Of a stretch of 64,000 bases of DNA, positions 34,991 through 44,359 are shown in pieces; within the stretch, counting starts at the first letter, position 1, and each line of letters starts with the position of its first letter. The notes beneath the pieces were generated by a model. That model made no database searches, was not told the origin of the DNA, and saw nothing but the letters and a program-made list of their open reading frames with translations. Position numbers and translations under genes: made by a program. Location: positions 248,001 through 312,000 of the forward strand of contig CAWCJS010000003.1 of NCBI GenBank assembly GCA_963795795.1, written 5' to 3'. Source of the DNA: Palsa-504 sp963795795 (lineage in GTDB: Bacteria > Actinomycetota > Actinomycetes > Streptosporangiales > Streptosporangiaceae).

Positions 34991-37911
34991 TTGACTACGC
35001 CGCCGCCCTGGGGAGGCACCAAAACTGAGGCCCGGCGCGCCTATATCGACACGGTTCACCGCAAGCTGCACACTTCTCCTGTGGGGGGCGACCTGCCGAT
35101 AGTCGGGCGTGCCGTGGAGCGCGAGGCCATGTCGGCTGCCTACGCCCGGGCGCGCGCGGGCCAGGCTCAGCTTCTCCTGGTCACCGGGCGGGCCGGCCTC
35201 GGCAAGACCCGGCTGGTCGAGGACCTGTGCGCCAGCGCCACGGACGCCCGGGTGCTGACCGGGGAGTCCGCCCCGCTGACGGGGAGCGCGCTCGCCTACG
35301 GGCCGTTCGTCGACGCGCTGCGCGACCACGCCGGGTGGCTGCTCGACGAGGACGACCGCTCGGGCGACATGCTGACCCAGCGGCACCGCCTGTTCCTCCG
35401 CGTGCTCGAGGTGCTGACCGGTCTGGCCGCCCGGGCGCCGGTGCTGCTGGTCCTGGAGGACCTGCACTGGGCCGATGAGTCCTCCCGGGAACTGCTCGGC
35501 TTCCTGGCGGTCCGCCTACGCGAGCAGCCGGTCATGGTGGTCGCGACGCTGCGCGACGACGAGCTCAGCGGCAGCGCCCGGCGCTGGCTCTCGGAACTGG
35601 AGCGCCGCCCGCGGGTCCTGAGCCTGCGGCTGGCGCCGCTCACCCCGGCCGAGATCGGCGAGGTCGTCGCCGATCTGCTGCCCAGAGGCACCGGAACGGA
35701 ATCCAGGGCCGCGGTGATCACCGCCGCGGAAGGCAATCCGCTCTACGCCAGGGAGCTGGCCAGCGCCGGCCCCGGCCGGCTGCCCGCCTCGATCACCGAC
35801 GCCGTGCTGGCCAAGGCGGACGGCGTCACGGCGCAGACCCGCGCGCTGGTCGACCAGGTGTCGGTGGCCGACGGCGGGATGTCGCACGAGCTCCTGGCCG
35901 CGACGGTCACGCTGCCCGAGGACGACATGCTCCCCGCGGTCCGGGCCGCGGTCGACGCTGGCCTGCTCGTGTCGGACGGCGACGGGTACGCGTTCGGGCA
36001 CGCGCTGATCCGCCAGGTCATCTACGCCCAGATTCTCCCCGGCGAGCGGCGCCTCCTGCACCGCCGCCTGGCCGAGGCGCTCGCCGACCGCCCCGGTTCC
36101 GATCCCGGCCTGCTGGCCCGGCACTGGCACCTGGCCGGCTCGGAGGATCGCGCGGCGCCCGCCGCCGTGCTGGCGGCCCGGCACGCGGTATCGGTGAGCG
36201 CCTACCCGGAGGCGGCCAAGAACTACGCCCTGGCCATCGAGCTCGCCAGCCGGCTGCCAGAAGCCGGGCCTGACCTGCTGGAGGAAGCGGCGCGAGCGGC
36301 AAGCTGGGCGGGCAATTCCGAGCAGGCCGCCACCTGGGCCGCGGACGCGCTCGCCGCCTCGGGCGCCGCCGCGCCCGTGGACCGCGCCAGGCGGCTTGAG
36401 CGGCTCGGGCGTTACCGGTGGGAAACGGGTGACCTCAAGGCCGCCGTGGACGCCACCGAGCAGGCCATGGTGGTCCTCGAGACCGAGCCGCCGTCCCGGC
36501 TGCGAGGCCCGCGTGCTGGCCGCGCTGGCCACCCGGCGGATGTTGCTCGGCGAGCGGGACGCGGCGCGGCCGCTGGCCGATCCGGGCGGTGGCCGTCGCC
36601 GAGGAGGCCGGAGCGGACGCGGAGCGCGCCCACGGCCTGGCCACGCTGGGGATCATCACGGCGCAGCACGGCGACCTGGAGGGCGGCCTGGCCAGCTTGC
36701 GCGAGGCCTTCACGCTCGCCGTCGGTGCGGGCAGCGTCGAGGACACGATCCGCGCCGCGGCTAATCGCGCCTACCTGCTGAACCGCGCCGGGCGTTTCGC
36801 CGAGGCGGTCGAGGCCGGCCATGAGGGCCGGAGCGCGGTAGCCGCCATGGGCGCGCCGCCGGCCATCACCACCGGGATCGGTAACAACGTCGCGTCCGCG
36901 CTCGTCGCGAGCGGCCGGTGGGCCGAGGCCGATCAGCTGCTGGCCGAGCTGCTGGCCGAGTCGACCACGAACTGGACGCGCTACTTCCAGCTCCTGCAGC
37001 TGGAACTCGCCGTCGCCCGGGGTGAGGCCGAACGTGCGGCCGACCTGGCCGCGACGCTGCGGAAGTCCCCGGACGACCCCCGGCTCGTCGGGGCGCTGCA
37101 CGCCTGCCTGGCCGAGCAGGCCCTGAACGCCGATGACCTGGCCGCGGCGGCGGTCGAGGTGGTCGACGGACTCGCCGCGCTGTCCGGGGCCGCGATGGCC
37201 GAGGAAGAGATCCGGCTGCTCGCCATCGGCGCGCAGCTGGAAGCGGATCTGGCGGTGCTGCCCGCCTCGGCGCGACCACGGGACATCCCGGACGGATGGG
37301 AGCAGCTGGCCGGCACCTTCGCCGCGAGGGCCGGGCGAATCGTGGCGGAGGACGGGGAGGGGCAACCGGATCTGGCCGCCTTCGGCGCCATGGTGGAAGC
37401 CGAGGAGGCGCGCAGGCTCGGCACCGATACCCGCGCGACGTGGCGGGCCGTGGCGCAGGCCTGGCAAGCGGCGGGCTGGCCCTACCGGGAGGCGTACGCG
37501 CGGCTGCGCGAGGCCGCCGCCGCGCTCAGGGCGGGCCGGCGCGAGCAGGCCAGCCGCGCGCTGACCGCGTGCCAGGTGCTGGCCGCCGAACTCCAGGCGG
37601 CCCCGTTGCTCGCCCGAGCCGACGACCTCGCCCGGCGGGCCAGGCTAGCGCCGGGAGCGGCCCACCCCGCCCGCTCCGCGGAGCCTGCCACCAGGTTCGA
37701 CCTGACCGACCGGGAGATGGAGATCCTCGGCTGCCTGGTCCGGGGGGACAGCAACCGGCAGATCGCCCGCGCCCTGTTCATCAGCGACCGCACCGTCGCC
37801 GTGCACGTGTCCCGCATCCTCGACAAGCTCGGAGTCCGCAACCGCACCGAAGCAGCGACCATGGGCGCCCGCCTGGGCCTGGTCAGCGATCCCGCAGAAC
37901 CAACACGATAA
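34991..37911 (+). pseudogene. LAL-type LuxR regulator (AAA ATPase + HTH), two frameshifts
   Basis: Large ATP-binding LuxR-family activator of about 970 residues. N-terminal AAA module: Walker A GRAGLGKTRLVED and Walker B LLVLEDLHWADES. The middle is a TPR-like helical region. C-terminal LuxR HTH: LTDREMEILGCLVRGDSNRQ, ARALFISDRTVAVHVSRIL. One extra base near 36505 and another near 36585 break the middle; removing them gives RLEARVLAALATRRMLLGE and LADRAVAVAEEAGADAE. The start is unclear: TTG 34991, ATG 34971 in another frame and GTG 35081 are candidates, and TGACTACGCC is duplicated at 34972 and 34992. Probably activates the next gene. Confidence 0.8.
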
Positions 37912-37920
37912 GGAGCACGC

Positions 37921-38367
37921 ATGGCCGTCTACATCCAGATCGGAGACGACCCCACGAAGTGGTGGCTGGTCCAGCCGTTCAACGCGAACCAGCTGACGGG
38001 ACAGCCGCTGACCCTGAATGTCGCCTCGCCCATCGGGGGTTGGATGGTGCTCAACGGACGGGCCGCCAGCGTGGCCGTCTTCAACGAGCCCGACGCGACG
38101 GTTCCGGCGGACGTCACTCCCGCCGGCGGGACCATCTACCTGCCGACCGCGGCCGGGGCGTCCGCGCACAATTACGGGTACGGGCTGGTGATTAATGAGG
38201 CCTTGGGCGGCCAGAACCTCGGCCGCCGAGATCGCGACCGCGATGCGCAACGGGACCCGCCTGACCATTCCCCTCTACGGCGGCGGGACGCTGGTGATCA
38301 ACGGCGCGACGCTGGACTTCGTCGTCGTCAACCCCGCCTCCGCCGGCGGTCGTCGCCCCACGACTGA
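37921..38367 (+). CDS. Unknown protein, frame disturbed in its C-terminal third
   Basis: A gene starting nine bases after the LAL stop. Frame one reads MAVYIQIGDDPTKWWLVQPF, GGWMVLNGRAASVAVF and AGGTIYLPTAAGASAHNYGY, rich in strand-forming residues. Near 38213 coding character passes to another frame: AAEIATAMRNGTRLTIPLYG and TLVINGATLDFVVVNPASAG. Frame one ends at 38367. One or two one-base indels would give a protein of about 148 residues. I do not recognise the family. The pairing suggests the LAL protein regulates it. Confidence 0.55.
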   Translation: MAVYIQIGDDPTKWWLVQPFNANQLTGQPLTLNVASPIGGWMVLNGRAASVAVFNEPDATVPADVTPAGGTIYLPTAAGASAHNYGYGLVINEALGGQNLGRRDRDRDAQRDPPDHSPLRRRDAGDQRRDAGLRRRQPRLRRRSSPHD

Positions 38368-38446
38368 CCTCGCGGCGCATGAGCCCGGGGACGGCCGCCG
38401 TCATCGGCTCGCCGTCCCCGGACCCTGCGGGCCGCGTTCGCGCGGA

Positions 38447-39229
38447 TTACTTGCGGTCGTATTCGTCGTGGCGGCGGAAGAAGTTGAGGGGGTCGTCGTC
38501 GGTGCGAGCCTCGTTCCGGCCCAGGGGGGCCCGGTCGAGCCACTGGTACATGCCCCACAGGCCGTCCAGGCCGCGCGAGTAGGCCGAGTAGGTGTGGTAG
38601 ACGTCCCCGTCCTCTAGCGCGAACGCGCTCATCCCCGGGCGCTCGCGCGTGTAGGTCACCCAGTCGGTGCCCGTCGTGCCGGCCCACGCGTCGAACGGCG
38701 CCCGCATGTCCTCCGGCGGCGTCCAGAAGGGCGAGGAGCGGTAGTTGTACTCGTAGGCGCCCGCACGCTCCTGCTCCTCGCTGACGTAGACGCCGAAGTC
38801 GGAGTTGAAGTCGCTCCCGTACGCCGACGCCCACGGGAACTGCCAGCCCATCCGCTGCTTGTACGCCTGCAGCTTCGCCAGCGGAGCGCGCGACACCCCC
38901 CAGAGCGACACGTCGTGGTTGGCCAGATGGACCGCGAAGCCGCTGAACCCGTCCGCGATCGCCGAGCAGGCCGGGCAGCCCGCGGTGAAGTCGGGCCCGA
39001 ACATGAAGTGGTAGATCAGGAGCTGGGAGTTCCCGCCGAACAGGTCGGCCAGCGACGCCGGGCCGTCGTCGGTGTCGAAGCGGTATTCCTTGTCGATGCG
39101 GACCCAGGGCAGGTCCCGGCGCTGCCGGGCCACGTCGTCGCTGCGCCGGATCAACTCCTTCTCCGCGTCGAGCAGCTCAAGCCGGGCGGCAAGCCATTCC
39201 TCTGGGGTTCCGGTCTTGTGGCTGGGCAT
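38447..39229 (-). CDS. DUF899-family thioredoxin-like protein
   Basis: 260 residues. It starts TGTPEEWLAARLELLDAEKE, has DLPWVRIDKEYRF, LLIYHFMFGPDFTAGCPACS (thioredoxin-fold CxxC as CPAC) and FNSDFGVYVSEEQ. It ends with the family's NFFRRHDEYDR. Cytosolic. The ATG at 39229 is preceded by AAGGAGGAC. DUF899 proteins are uncharacterised but usually lie near ArsR-type regulators and small membrane genes, as here. Confidence 0.92.
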   Translation of the reverse strand: MPSHKTGTPEEWLAARLELLDAEKELIRRSDDVARQRRDLPWVRIDKEYRFDTDDGPASLADLFGGNSQLLIYHFMFGPDFTAGCPACSAIADGFSGFAVHLANHDVSLWGVSRAPLAKLQAYKQRMGWQFPWASAYGSDFNSDFGVYVSEEQERAGAYEYNYRSSPFWTPPEDMRAPFDAWAGTTGTDWVTYTRERPGMSAFALEDGDVYHTYSAYSRGLDGLWGMYQWLDRAPLGRNEARTDDDPLNFFRRHDEYDRK

Positions 39230-39279
39230 GGGGTAGTCCTCCTTAGTCGGTTCCTGTCATCACACGCTGGGTGAACCTG

Positions 39280-39960
39280 TCACATTGCCGGCGCGAGGCC
39301 GGGAACCGCCGCGGGCGCGACGATGATCAGGAGGCCGAGCCCGGTGATCGCCAGCGCCACTGGCACGTCGATGGCCACCCGGGGCGGCAGGAGCTTCTGG
39401 GCGCTCGCGACGACGGTGATCAGCACCATCCACGGAATGCTCATGACCCCCAGGGCCACCAGCATCGCCATCAGGCCGATGCTCGACCCGAGGCAGCACA
39501 GCCCGAACCCGAACCCCGAACCGGCCATGTCGCGGCAGCGACGGCGGAAGTGCTGCTTGACCGGCGTGAACTCATAAAGTCCGGCCACGAGCGTGACCAC
39601 GCCCGCAACCAGCGTCCCGTGCGGCCGGTCCACCTCGTAGACCGCCACGCCGACCAGGGCCCACACCGCCAGGTACGAGACGGCGAACAGCGGCACGGCC
39701 CGCGCGCCACTCCAGTCACGGGCTCGCCTGAGCACGGCCGGTGCCGCGCCCGGCAGCATCATCGCGGCCATCATGGCCACCCAGACGGCGATGAAGAACG
39801 CGAACGAGCCGAGCTGGGTCGCGACCCCCATGGCCATCCCGCTCATCTGCCAGACGGCGATCACCCAGCACGCTGCGGCCAGCCCCAGGGTCGCCGTGAG
39901 CGCCACAGCCGCCGCCGGGCTAACGCCGGTCGGCCGCTCGATCCCGCCCGGAACGCCCAC
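39280..39960 (-). CDS. DUF2182-family membrane protein
   Basis: 226 residues with about six transmembrane segments. The family motif VWVAMMAAMMLPGAAPAVL carries Met-rich metal-binding-like residues, followed by YEFTPVKQHFRRRCRDM and a Cys pair in GFGLCCLGSSIG. GTG start at 39960 with GGGAGG six bases upstream. It is co-directional with DUF899 (50 bases apart), probably one operon driven by the dyad-flanked promoter above. Predicted metal-related function unproven. Confidence 0.9.
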   Translation of the reverse strand: MGVPGGIERPTGVSPAAAVALTATLGLAAACWVIAVWQMSGMAMGVATQLGSFAFFIAVWVAMMAAMMLPGAAPAVLRRARDWSGARAVPLFAVSYLAVWALVGVAVYEVDRPHGTLVAGVVTLVAGLYEFTPVKQHFRRRCRDMAGSGFGFGLCCLGSSIGLMAMLVALGVMSIPWMVLITVVASAQKLLPPRVAIDVPVALAITGLGLLIIVAPAAVPGLAPAM

Positions 39961-39979
39961 GTCAGCCTCCCTAAGGTAA

Positions 39980-40025
39980 GCAACCGATAGGTTGCCACAC
40001 TATAGCAATCAACTGGTTGCGTCAA
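39980..40025 (-). promoter_or_regulatory. Promoter with twin GCAACC-N4-GGTTGC dyads
   Basis: GCAACCGATAGGTTGC (39980-39995) is a perfect 6+4+6 dyad and GCAATCAACTGGTTGC (40005-40020) is one mismatch from it; their centres are 25 bases apart. On the minus strand TATAGT (39999-40004) lies between them and TTGACG (40020-40025) overlaps the upstream one, so bound repressor would cover both promoter boxes. The dyad form resembles ArsR-family operators. No arsR gene is in the window. Confidence 0.65.
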
Positions 40026-40094
40026 TGAGACGCGGGCGCCATGATCAACGAGACGCGGGCGGCATGATCAACTCGCCGTTATACCTTTGCTGGC

Positions 40095-43000
40095 GTGAGC
40101 GGTTCGCGGACCACGCTAGCGGGCCGGCTGGCCCGGATGGGTTTCGCGGACGCCGCGCGGGCCGAGCGCCTGCTCCGCACGGATCTGCGCGCCCTCGACC
40201 CGGATCCCCGCCGCTCGGAGTCCGGCGAAGACGGAGACCGGTCAGGGGACGGCGCGGTGCTGGCCGCGCTGGCCGCCGCGGCCGACCCGGACCTCGCGCT
40301 GACCGGGCTGGCCCGCCTGGCCGGGGCCGCGAACGACGCGGAGGCCCTGTACCAGGCGCTGCGCGACGAGCCGGACTTCCGCGACCGGCTGACCGCCGTG
40401 CTCGGCGTCAGCGCCGGCCTGGCCGACCACCTGGCCCGCCACCCCGAGGACGCCGACCTGTTGCGCGGGGACATCGGCCGTCCCGCACCCGCCGAACTCC
40501 GCGACCAGATGCTCCGCGCCGTCGGCGCCAACCCGCGCCTGGCCGAACCGGTCGCAGCTGTGCCGGTCACGACCACTGGGCCGGTCACCACTGGGCCGGT
40601 CACCACTGGGCCGGCCACTACTGGGCCGGTCGCCGCCGCCGAGCCAGAGCCCGCGGCGGCGCTGGCCGCGGCGTACCGGCGCCGGCTGCTGCACCTGACG
40701 GCCCGCGACCTGACCGGCGCCGCGACCGTGGACGAGGTGGGGGAGGAGCTGGCCGACGTCGCCGCCGCGGTCCTCGAGGCGGCGCTCGCGGTGGCCAGGT
40801 CCGAGCTCCCGGGAGGCGCGCAGGCCGCGGCGCCGTGCCGGCTGGCCGTGGTGGCCATGGGCAAGTGCGGCGGCCGCGAGCTGAACTACGCCAGCGACGT
40901 CGACGTGATCTTCGTGGCCGAACCGGCCAACCACGGGAACGGCGACGAGACCGCGGCGCTGGCCACCGCCGGTCGGCTGGCCGCCGGCCTGATCGGCGTG
41001 TGCGCCCGGTCGACCCCCGAGGGCAGCATCGTCCCCGTCGACCCGAACCTCCGCCCCGAGGGCCGCAGCGGCCCGCTGGTCCGCACGCTGGCCAGCCACC
41101 GGGCGTACTACGAGCGCTGGGCGAAGACCTGGGAGTTCCAGGCGCTGCTGAAGGCGCGCCCGGTGGCGGGCGACCTGGCGCTCGGCCAGGCGTACGCGGA
41201 CACCTTCGGCCCGCTGGTCTGGGCGGCGGCGCGGCGCGAGCACTTCGTCGAGGACGTCCAGGCCATGCGCAGGCGCGTGGAGGACTCGCTGCCCGCCAGG
41301 CGCGCCGGGCGCGAGCTGAAGCTCGGCCCCGGCGGGCTGCGCGACATCGAGTTCGCCGTTCAGCTCCTCCAGCTGGTGCACGGCCGGACCGACGAGACGC
41401 TGCGCGCGCCCGCGACGCTGCCCGCCCTGGCCGCGCTGGCGGCGGGCGGGTACGTCGGCCGCGCCGACGCCGAGGAGCTGGCCGAGGCCTACCGCTTCCT
41501 GCGCCGCACCGAGCACCTGCTGCAGCTGCACCGGCTGAGCCGCACGCACACCCTGCCCGAGGACCCCGCCGTACTTCGCAGGCTCGGCCGGGCGATGCGA
41601 GGAATCGATAGCCCGAACGAGCGTTCCCCGGCCCCCGCGAACCGCGCCGACCCCGCGGCGGAATTCGACGCGATGTGGCGTCAGCACGCGATGCAGGTCC
41701 GGCGGCTGCACGAGAAGCTGTTCTACCGGCCCCTGCTCAACGCGGTGGCCCGGCTGCCTTCCGACGCCTCCCGGCTGACGCCGGCCGAGGCCAGGGCCCG
41801 GCTCGAGGCCCTCGGCTACGCCGACCCGGCGGGCGCGCTGCGCCACATCGACGCGCTGGCCTCGGGCGTCTCGCGGCGCGCGGCGATCCAGCGCACGCTG
41901 CTGCCGGTCCTGCTCGGCTGGTTCGCCGACGCCGCCGAGCCCGACGCGGGGCTGCTGGCGTTCCGGCAGGTCAGCGACGCGCTCGGGCAGTCGCCTTGGT
42001 TCCTGAGGCTGCTGCGGGACGAGACCAAGGCGGCCGAGCGGATGGCGCACGTACTCGCGTCCAGCCGGTACGCCGCGGGCCTGCTGCTGCGCGCGCCCGA
42101 GGCGGTCGCGATGTTCGGCGACGACGCCGAGCTCGCCCCGCGGAGCCTGGGCGCTCTCCGGTCCGAGATGATCGCGGCGACCCAGCGCCACGGCGACGAC
42201 GCCGAGGCCGCGGTGACGGCCGTCCGCTCGGCCCGTAGGCGCGAGCTGCTCCGCATCGCGTCGGCCGACGTGATCGGGGTTACCGGGGACCTCGCCGCCA
42301 CGGCCGAGGCGCTGACCAGCGTCACGCGGGCCACGGTCGAGGCCGCCCTGGCGGTGGCGGTGCGGCGGGTGTCCGCCGAGCTGGGCCAGCCGCTGCCGAC
42401 CCGGTTCGCGGTCATCGCGATGGGCCGGTTCGGCGGTCACGAGTGCGGGTACGGCAGCGACGCCGACGTGCTGTTCGTGCACGACCCACTGCCCGGCCAG
42501 CCGGAGCGGCTGGCCTCGGACGCCGCGCACGCGGTCGCCGCCGAGCTGCGCCGGCTCCTCGCCCTGCCGGTGCCCGATCCCGCACTGGTCGTCGACGCCG
42601 ACCTGCGCCCCGAGGGCCGCCAGGGCCCGCTGGTGCGAACCCTGGCCGCCTACCGCGCCTACTACCGCCGGTGGTCCGCGCCGTGGGAGGCGCAGGCGCT
42701 GCTGCGCGCCGAGCCCGCCGCGGGCGACGCCGAACTAGGCGCGGAATTCACCGAGATGATCGCCGAATTCCGCTATCCCACGCACCCGGGGATCGACGCG
42801 GCGGCGGTCCGCGAGATCCGCCGGGTCAAGGCCCGGGTAGAAGCCGAGCGGATCCCGCGCGGCGCGGACCGGGCGCTCCACGTCAAGCTGGGCCCGGGCG
42901 GTCTTTCCGACGTCGAGTGGACGGTCCAGCTGCTCCAGCTACGCCACGCCCACGCGGTACCCGGGCTGCGCACCACGAGGACCAGCGAGGCGATGGCCGC

Positions 43001-43271
43001 AGCGGTCCAGGCCGGCCTGCTGGCCGCCGACGACGCGGCCGCCCTGATGGCGGCCTGGGTGCTGGCCGCGCGGATCAGGAACGCGATCGTCCTGGTCCGC
43101 GGTTTTCGGCACCACCCCGGCGACACGCTGCCCACCAAGCACGGCGAGCTCACCGCGGTGGCCCGCCTGCTCGGCTATCCGCCCGGCGACGCCGCGCAGG
43201 CCCTGGAGCAGGACTACCGCCGTGCCGCCCGCCGCGCCCGCGCGGTCATGGAACCCGTCTTCTACGGATAA
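40095..43271 (+). CDS. glnE: Bifunctional glutamine synthetase adenylyltransferase/deadenylase
   Basis: Adenylylates and de-adenylylates glutamine synthetase in response to nitrogen status. 1058 residues with two nucleotidyltransferase halves. The N-terminal deadenylase has GKCGGRELNYASDVDVIFV (about 255-275) and KLGPGGLRDIEFAVQLLQL. The C-terminal adenylylase has GRFGGHECGYGSDADVLFVH (about 775-795) and KLGPGGLSDVEWTVQLLQL. A tandem-repeat insert lies at about residue 157-177. GTG start at 40095. The gene is intact despite its size. In Streptomyces it lies near glnA2 and nadE; here about 15 kb separates them. Confidence 0.96.
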   Translation: MSGSRTTLAGRLARMGFADAARAERLLRTDLRALDPDPRRSESGEDGDRSGDGAVLAALAAAADPDLALTGLARLAGAANDAEALYQALRDEPDFRDRLTAVLGVSAGLADHLARHPEDADLLRGDIGRPAPAELRDQMLRAVGANPRLAEPVAAVPVTTTGPVTTGPVTTGPATTGPVAAAEPEPAAALAAAYRRRLLHLTARDLTGAATVDEVGEELADVAAAVLEAALAVARSELPGGAQAAAPCRLAVVAMGKCGGRELNYASDVDVIFVAEPANHGNGDETAALATAGRLAAGLIGVCARSTPEGSIVPVDPNLRPEGRSGPLVRTLASHRAYYERWAKTWEFQALLKARPVAGDLALGQAYADTFGPLVWAAARREHFVEDVQAMRRRVEDSLPARRAGRELKLGPGGLRDIEFAVQLLQLVHGRTDETLRAPATLPALAALAAGGYVGRADAEELAEAYRFLRRTEHLLQLHRLSRTHTLPEDPAVLRRLGRAMRGIDSPNERSPAPANRADPAAEFDAMWRQHAMQVRRLHEKLFYRPLLNAVARLPSDASRLTPAEARARLEALGYADPAGALRHIDALASGVSRRAAIQRTLLPVLLGWFADAAEPDAGLLAFRQVSDALGQSPWFLRLLRDETKAAERMAHVLASSRYAAGLLLRAPEAVAMFGDDAELAPRSLGALRSEMIAATQRHGDDAEAAVTAVRSARRRELLRIASADVIGVTGDLAATAEALTSVTRATVEAALAVAVRRVSAELGQPLPTRFAVIAMGRFGGHECGYGSDADVLFVHDPLPGQPERLASDAAHAVAAELRRLLALPVPDPALVVDADLRPEGRQGPLVRTLAAYRAYYRRWSAPWEAQALLRAEPAAGDAELGAEFTEMIAEFRYPTHPGIDAAAVREIRRVKARVEAERIPRGADRALHVKLGPGGLSDVEWTVQLLQLRHAHAVPGLRTTRTSEAMAAAVQAGLLAADDAAALMAAWVLAARIRNAIVLVRGFRHHPGDTLPTKHGELTAVARLLGYPPGDAAQALEQDYRRAARRARAVMEPVFYG
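40563..40625. repeat. 15-bp tandem repeat inside glnE
   Basis: CCGGTCACCACTGGG occurs at 40581-40595 and 40596-40610. A variant follows at 40611-40625 and an 18-base version precedes at 40563-40580. All units keep the frame and code PVTTG repeats, a flexible Thr/Pro/Gly insert in the N-terminal half. Confidence 0.9.
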
Positions 43272-43321
43272 TCCTCCGGCCCGCGATGGGCGCCTGCGGG
43301 CGGCGTAGTCATTTCTCGCAG

Positions 43322-43771
43322 GCCTCTGGCCGGGCTCGCGATCGGCGCGGTGCTGGTGCCGGTGCTGGTGCACTTCGGGGAAGCCGGCTCGCGCTGCTGG
43401 GTTCGGCGGCCATCCTGCCCCTGGCCGCCGTCGCTGGCGGGCGAGCCCTGTTCGCCCTGGACGCCCGGGAGCCCGTGCCGGTCGTCCAGATCGCGCTGCT
43501 GCGATCGCTGCCGCCGTACGCCGAGCTGCCGGCCGCCGCGCTCGAACGCCTCGCGTCCGCCCTCGTACCTGTCGAGGTCCCGGCCGGGACCGTCCTCATC
43601 CGGCCAGGCGAGGACGGGGACGCCTACTACGCGATCGCCTCGGGACAGTTCGACGTCTTCCAGGACGGGCGTTTCATCCGGCGGTGCGAGCGCGGCGAGG
43701 AAGTCCCCGGCACCGCCAGCGTCATCGCCCGCACCGACGCCACGGTCTACAAGCTCGCCAGGGAACCCTAG
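43322..43771 (+). pseudogene. MFS/cyclic-nucleotide-binding fusion protein remnant
   Basis: Two frames keep pieces of a larger protein. LAGLAIGAVLVPVLVHFG is followed in the next frame by LALLGSAAILPLAAVAGGRA and LDAREPVPVVQIALLRSLPP, as in the last helices and linker of MFS_3 proteins. Then comes a cNMP-binding domain: LERLASALVPVEVPAGTVLI and GDAYYAIASGQFDVFQDG. The domain lacks its GEIALL core between CERGEE and VPGTASVIARTDATVYKLA. No start or transporter body remains. It is a truncated, internally deleted relic. Confidence 0.65.
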
Positions 43772-43803
43772 GGCAGCCGGGCGCGACTGGAGCTGGCCCC
43801 CTG

Positions 43804-43962
43804 TCAGGCGGAGGCCTTCGGCGGGGCCGGAGGGGGGAAGTCGGCGTGCCGGTGGACGAGCTTCCAGTCGCCGTCAATGCGCCGGTAGATGTGGGTGACG
43901 CGGAGGGTCATGTCACCTGGCGGGCCGCCGTCGATGCTCACATGGCTCCGCTCGAAGCCCTA
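43804..43962 (-). pseudogene. SnoaL/NTF2-like protein fragment
   Basis: The minus strand reads SHVSIDGGPPGDMTLRVTHI and YRRIDGDWKLVHRHADFPPP to a stop at 43804. This is the final strands of a SnoaL-like ketosteroid-isomerase fold, where VTHxYRRxDGxWKLVHRH is typical. The upstream two thirds are gone; the gntR stop is at 43965. A relic left next to the MFS fragment. Confidence 0.6.
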
Positions 43963-43964
43963 TG

Positions 43965-44324
43965 TCAGGGCAGGCTCTCGATCATCTCGATGATCTCCTG
44001 ACGGTCGAAGCCATGCTCCCGGGCGAACTCGAGGAGATCCTGCGTCCTGGCCAGTACCGCCCCGCGCTCGGGCGAGCCCACCACGGTGATGCCGCGACCG
44101 CGCCGGAACTCCAGCAGGCCCTCCTCCCGGAGTATGTGCAGGGCGCGGAGCACGGTGTTCTTGTTCACGCCCAGCACGGCCGCCAGGTCCTTGGCCAGCG
44201 GCAGGCGCTCGCCGGGGCCTGCCTCGCCCTCCGCGATGGCGCGGCGGATCTGGGCGGCGACCTGGTCGTGCAGCAGGACCGAGGCGGACCGATCGACGTT
44301 GACATCCAACATGGTTCTAGTCAT
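43965..44324 (-). CDS. GntR-family regulator (YtrA-like, short)
   Basis: 119 residues. Winged helix: DQVAAQIRRAIAEGEAGPGE, RLPLAKDLAAVLGVNKNTVL and ALHILREEGLLEFRRGRGI, with a short helical tail instead of an effector domain, typical of the YtrA subfamily. The start is ATG 44324 or ATG 44312; neither has a clear Shine-Dalgarno. A dyad ACATGG/CCATGT (44309-44314 and 44332-44337) overlaps the start, suggesting autoregulation. YtrA-type regulators usually control adjacent membrane genes, here possibly the divergent 44360 gene. Confidence 0.88.
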   Translation of the reverse strand: MTRTMLDVNVDRSASVLLHDQVAAQIRRAIAEGEAGPGERLPLAKDLAAVLGVNKNTVLRALHILREEGLLEFRRGRGITVVGSPERGAVLARTQDLLEFAREHGFDRQEIIEMIESLP

Positions 44325-44359
44325 AGTAGTTCCATGTCGCGAACCGGGCAAGGCCCCCC

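Noticed and set aside
39992..41611. 539-codon plus-strand frame beginning before glnE
   Set aside because: Arg/Pro/Gly-rich shadow of the glnE frame; no recognisable domain.
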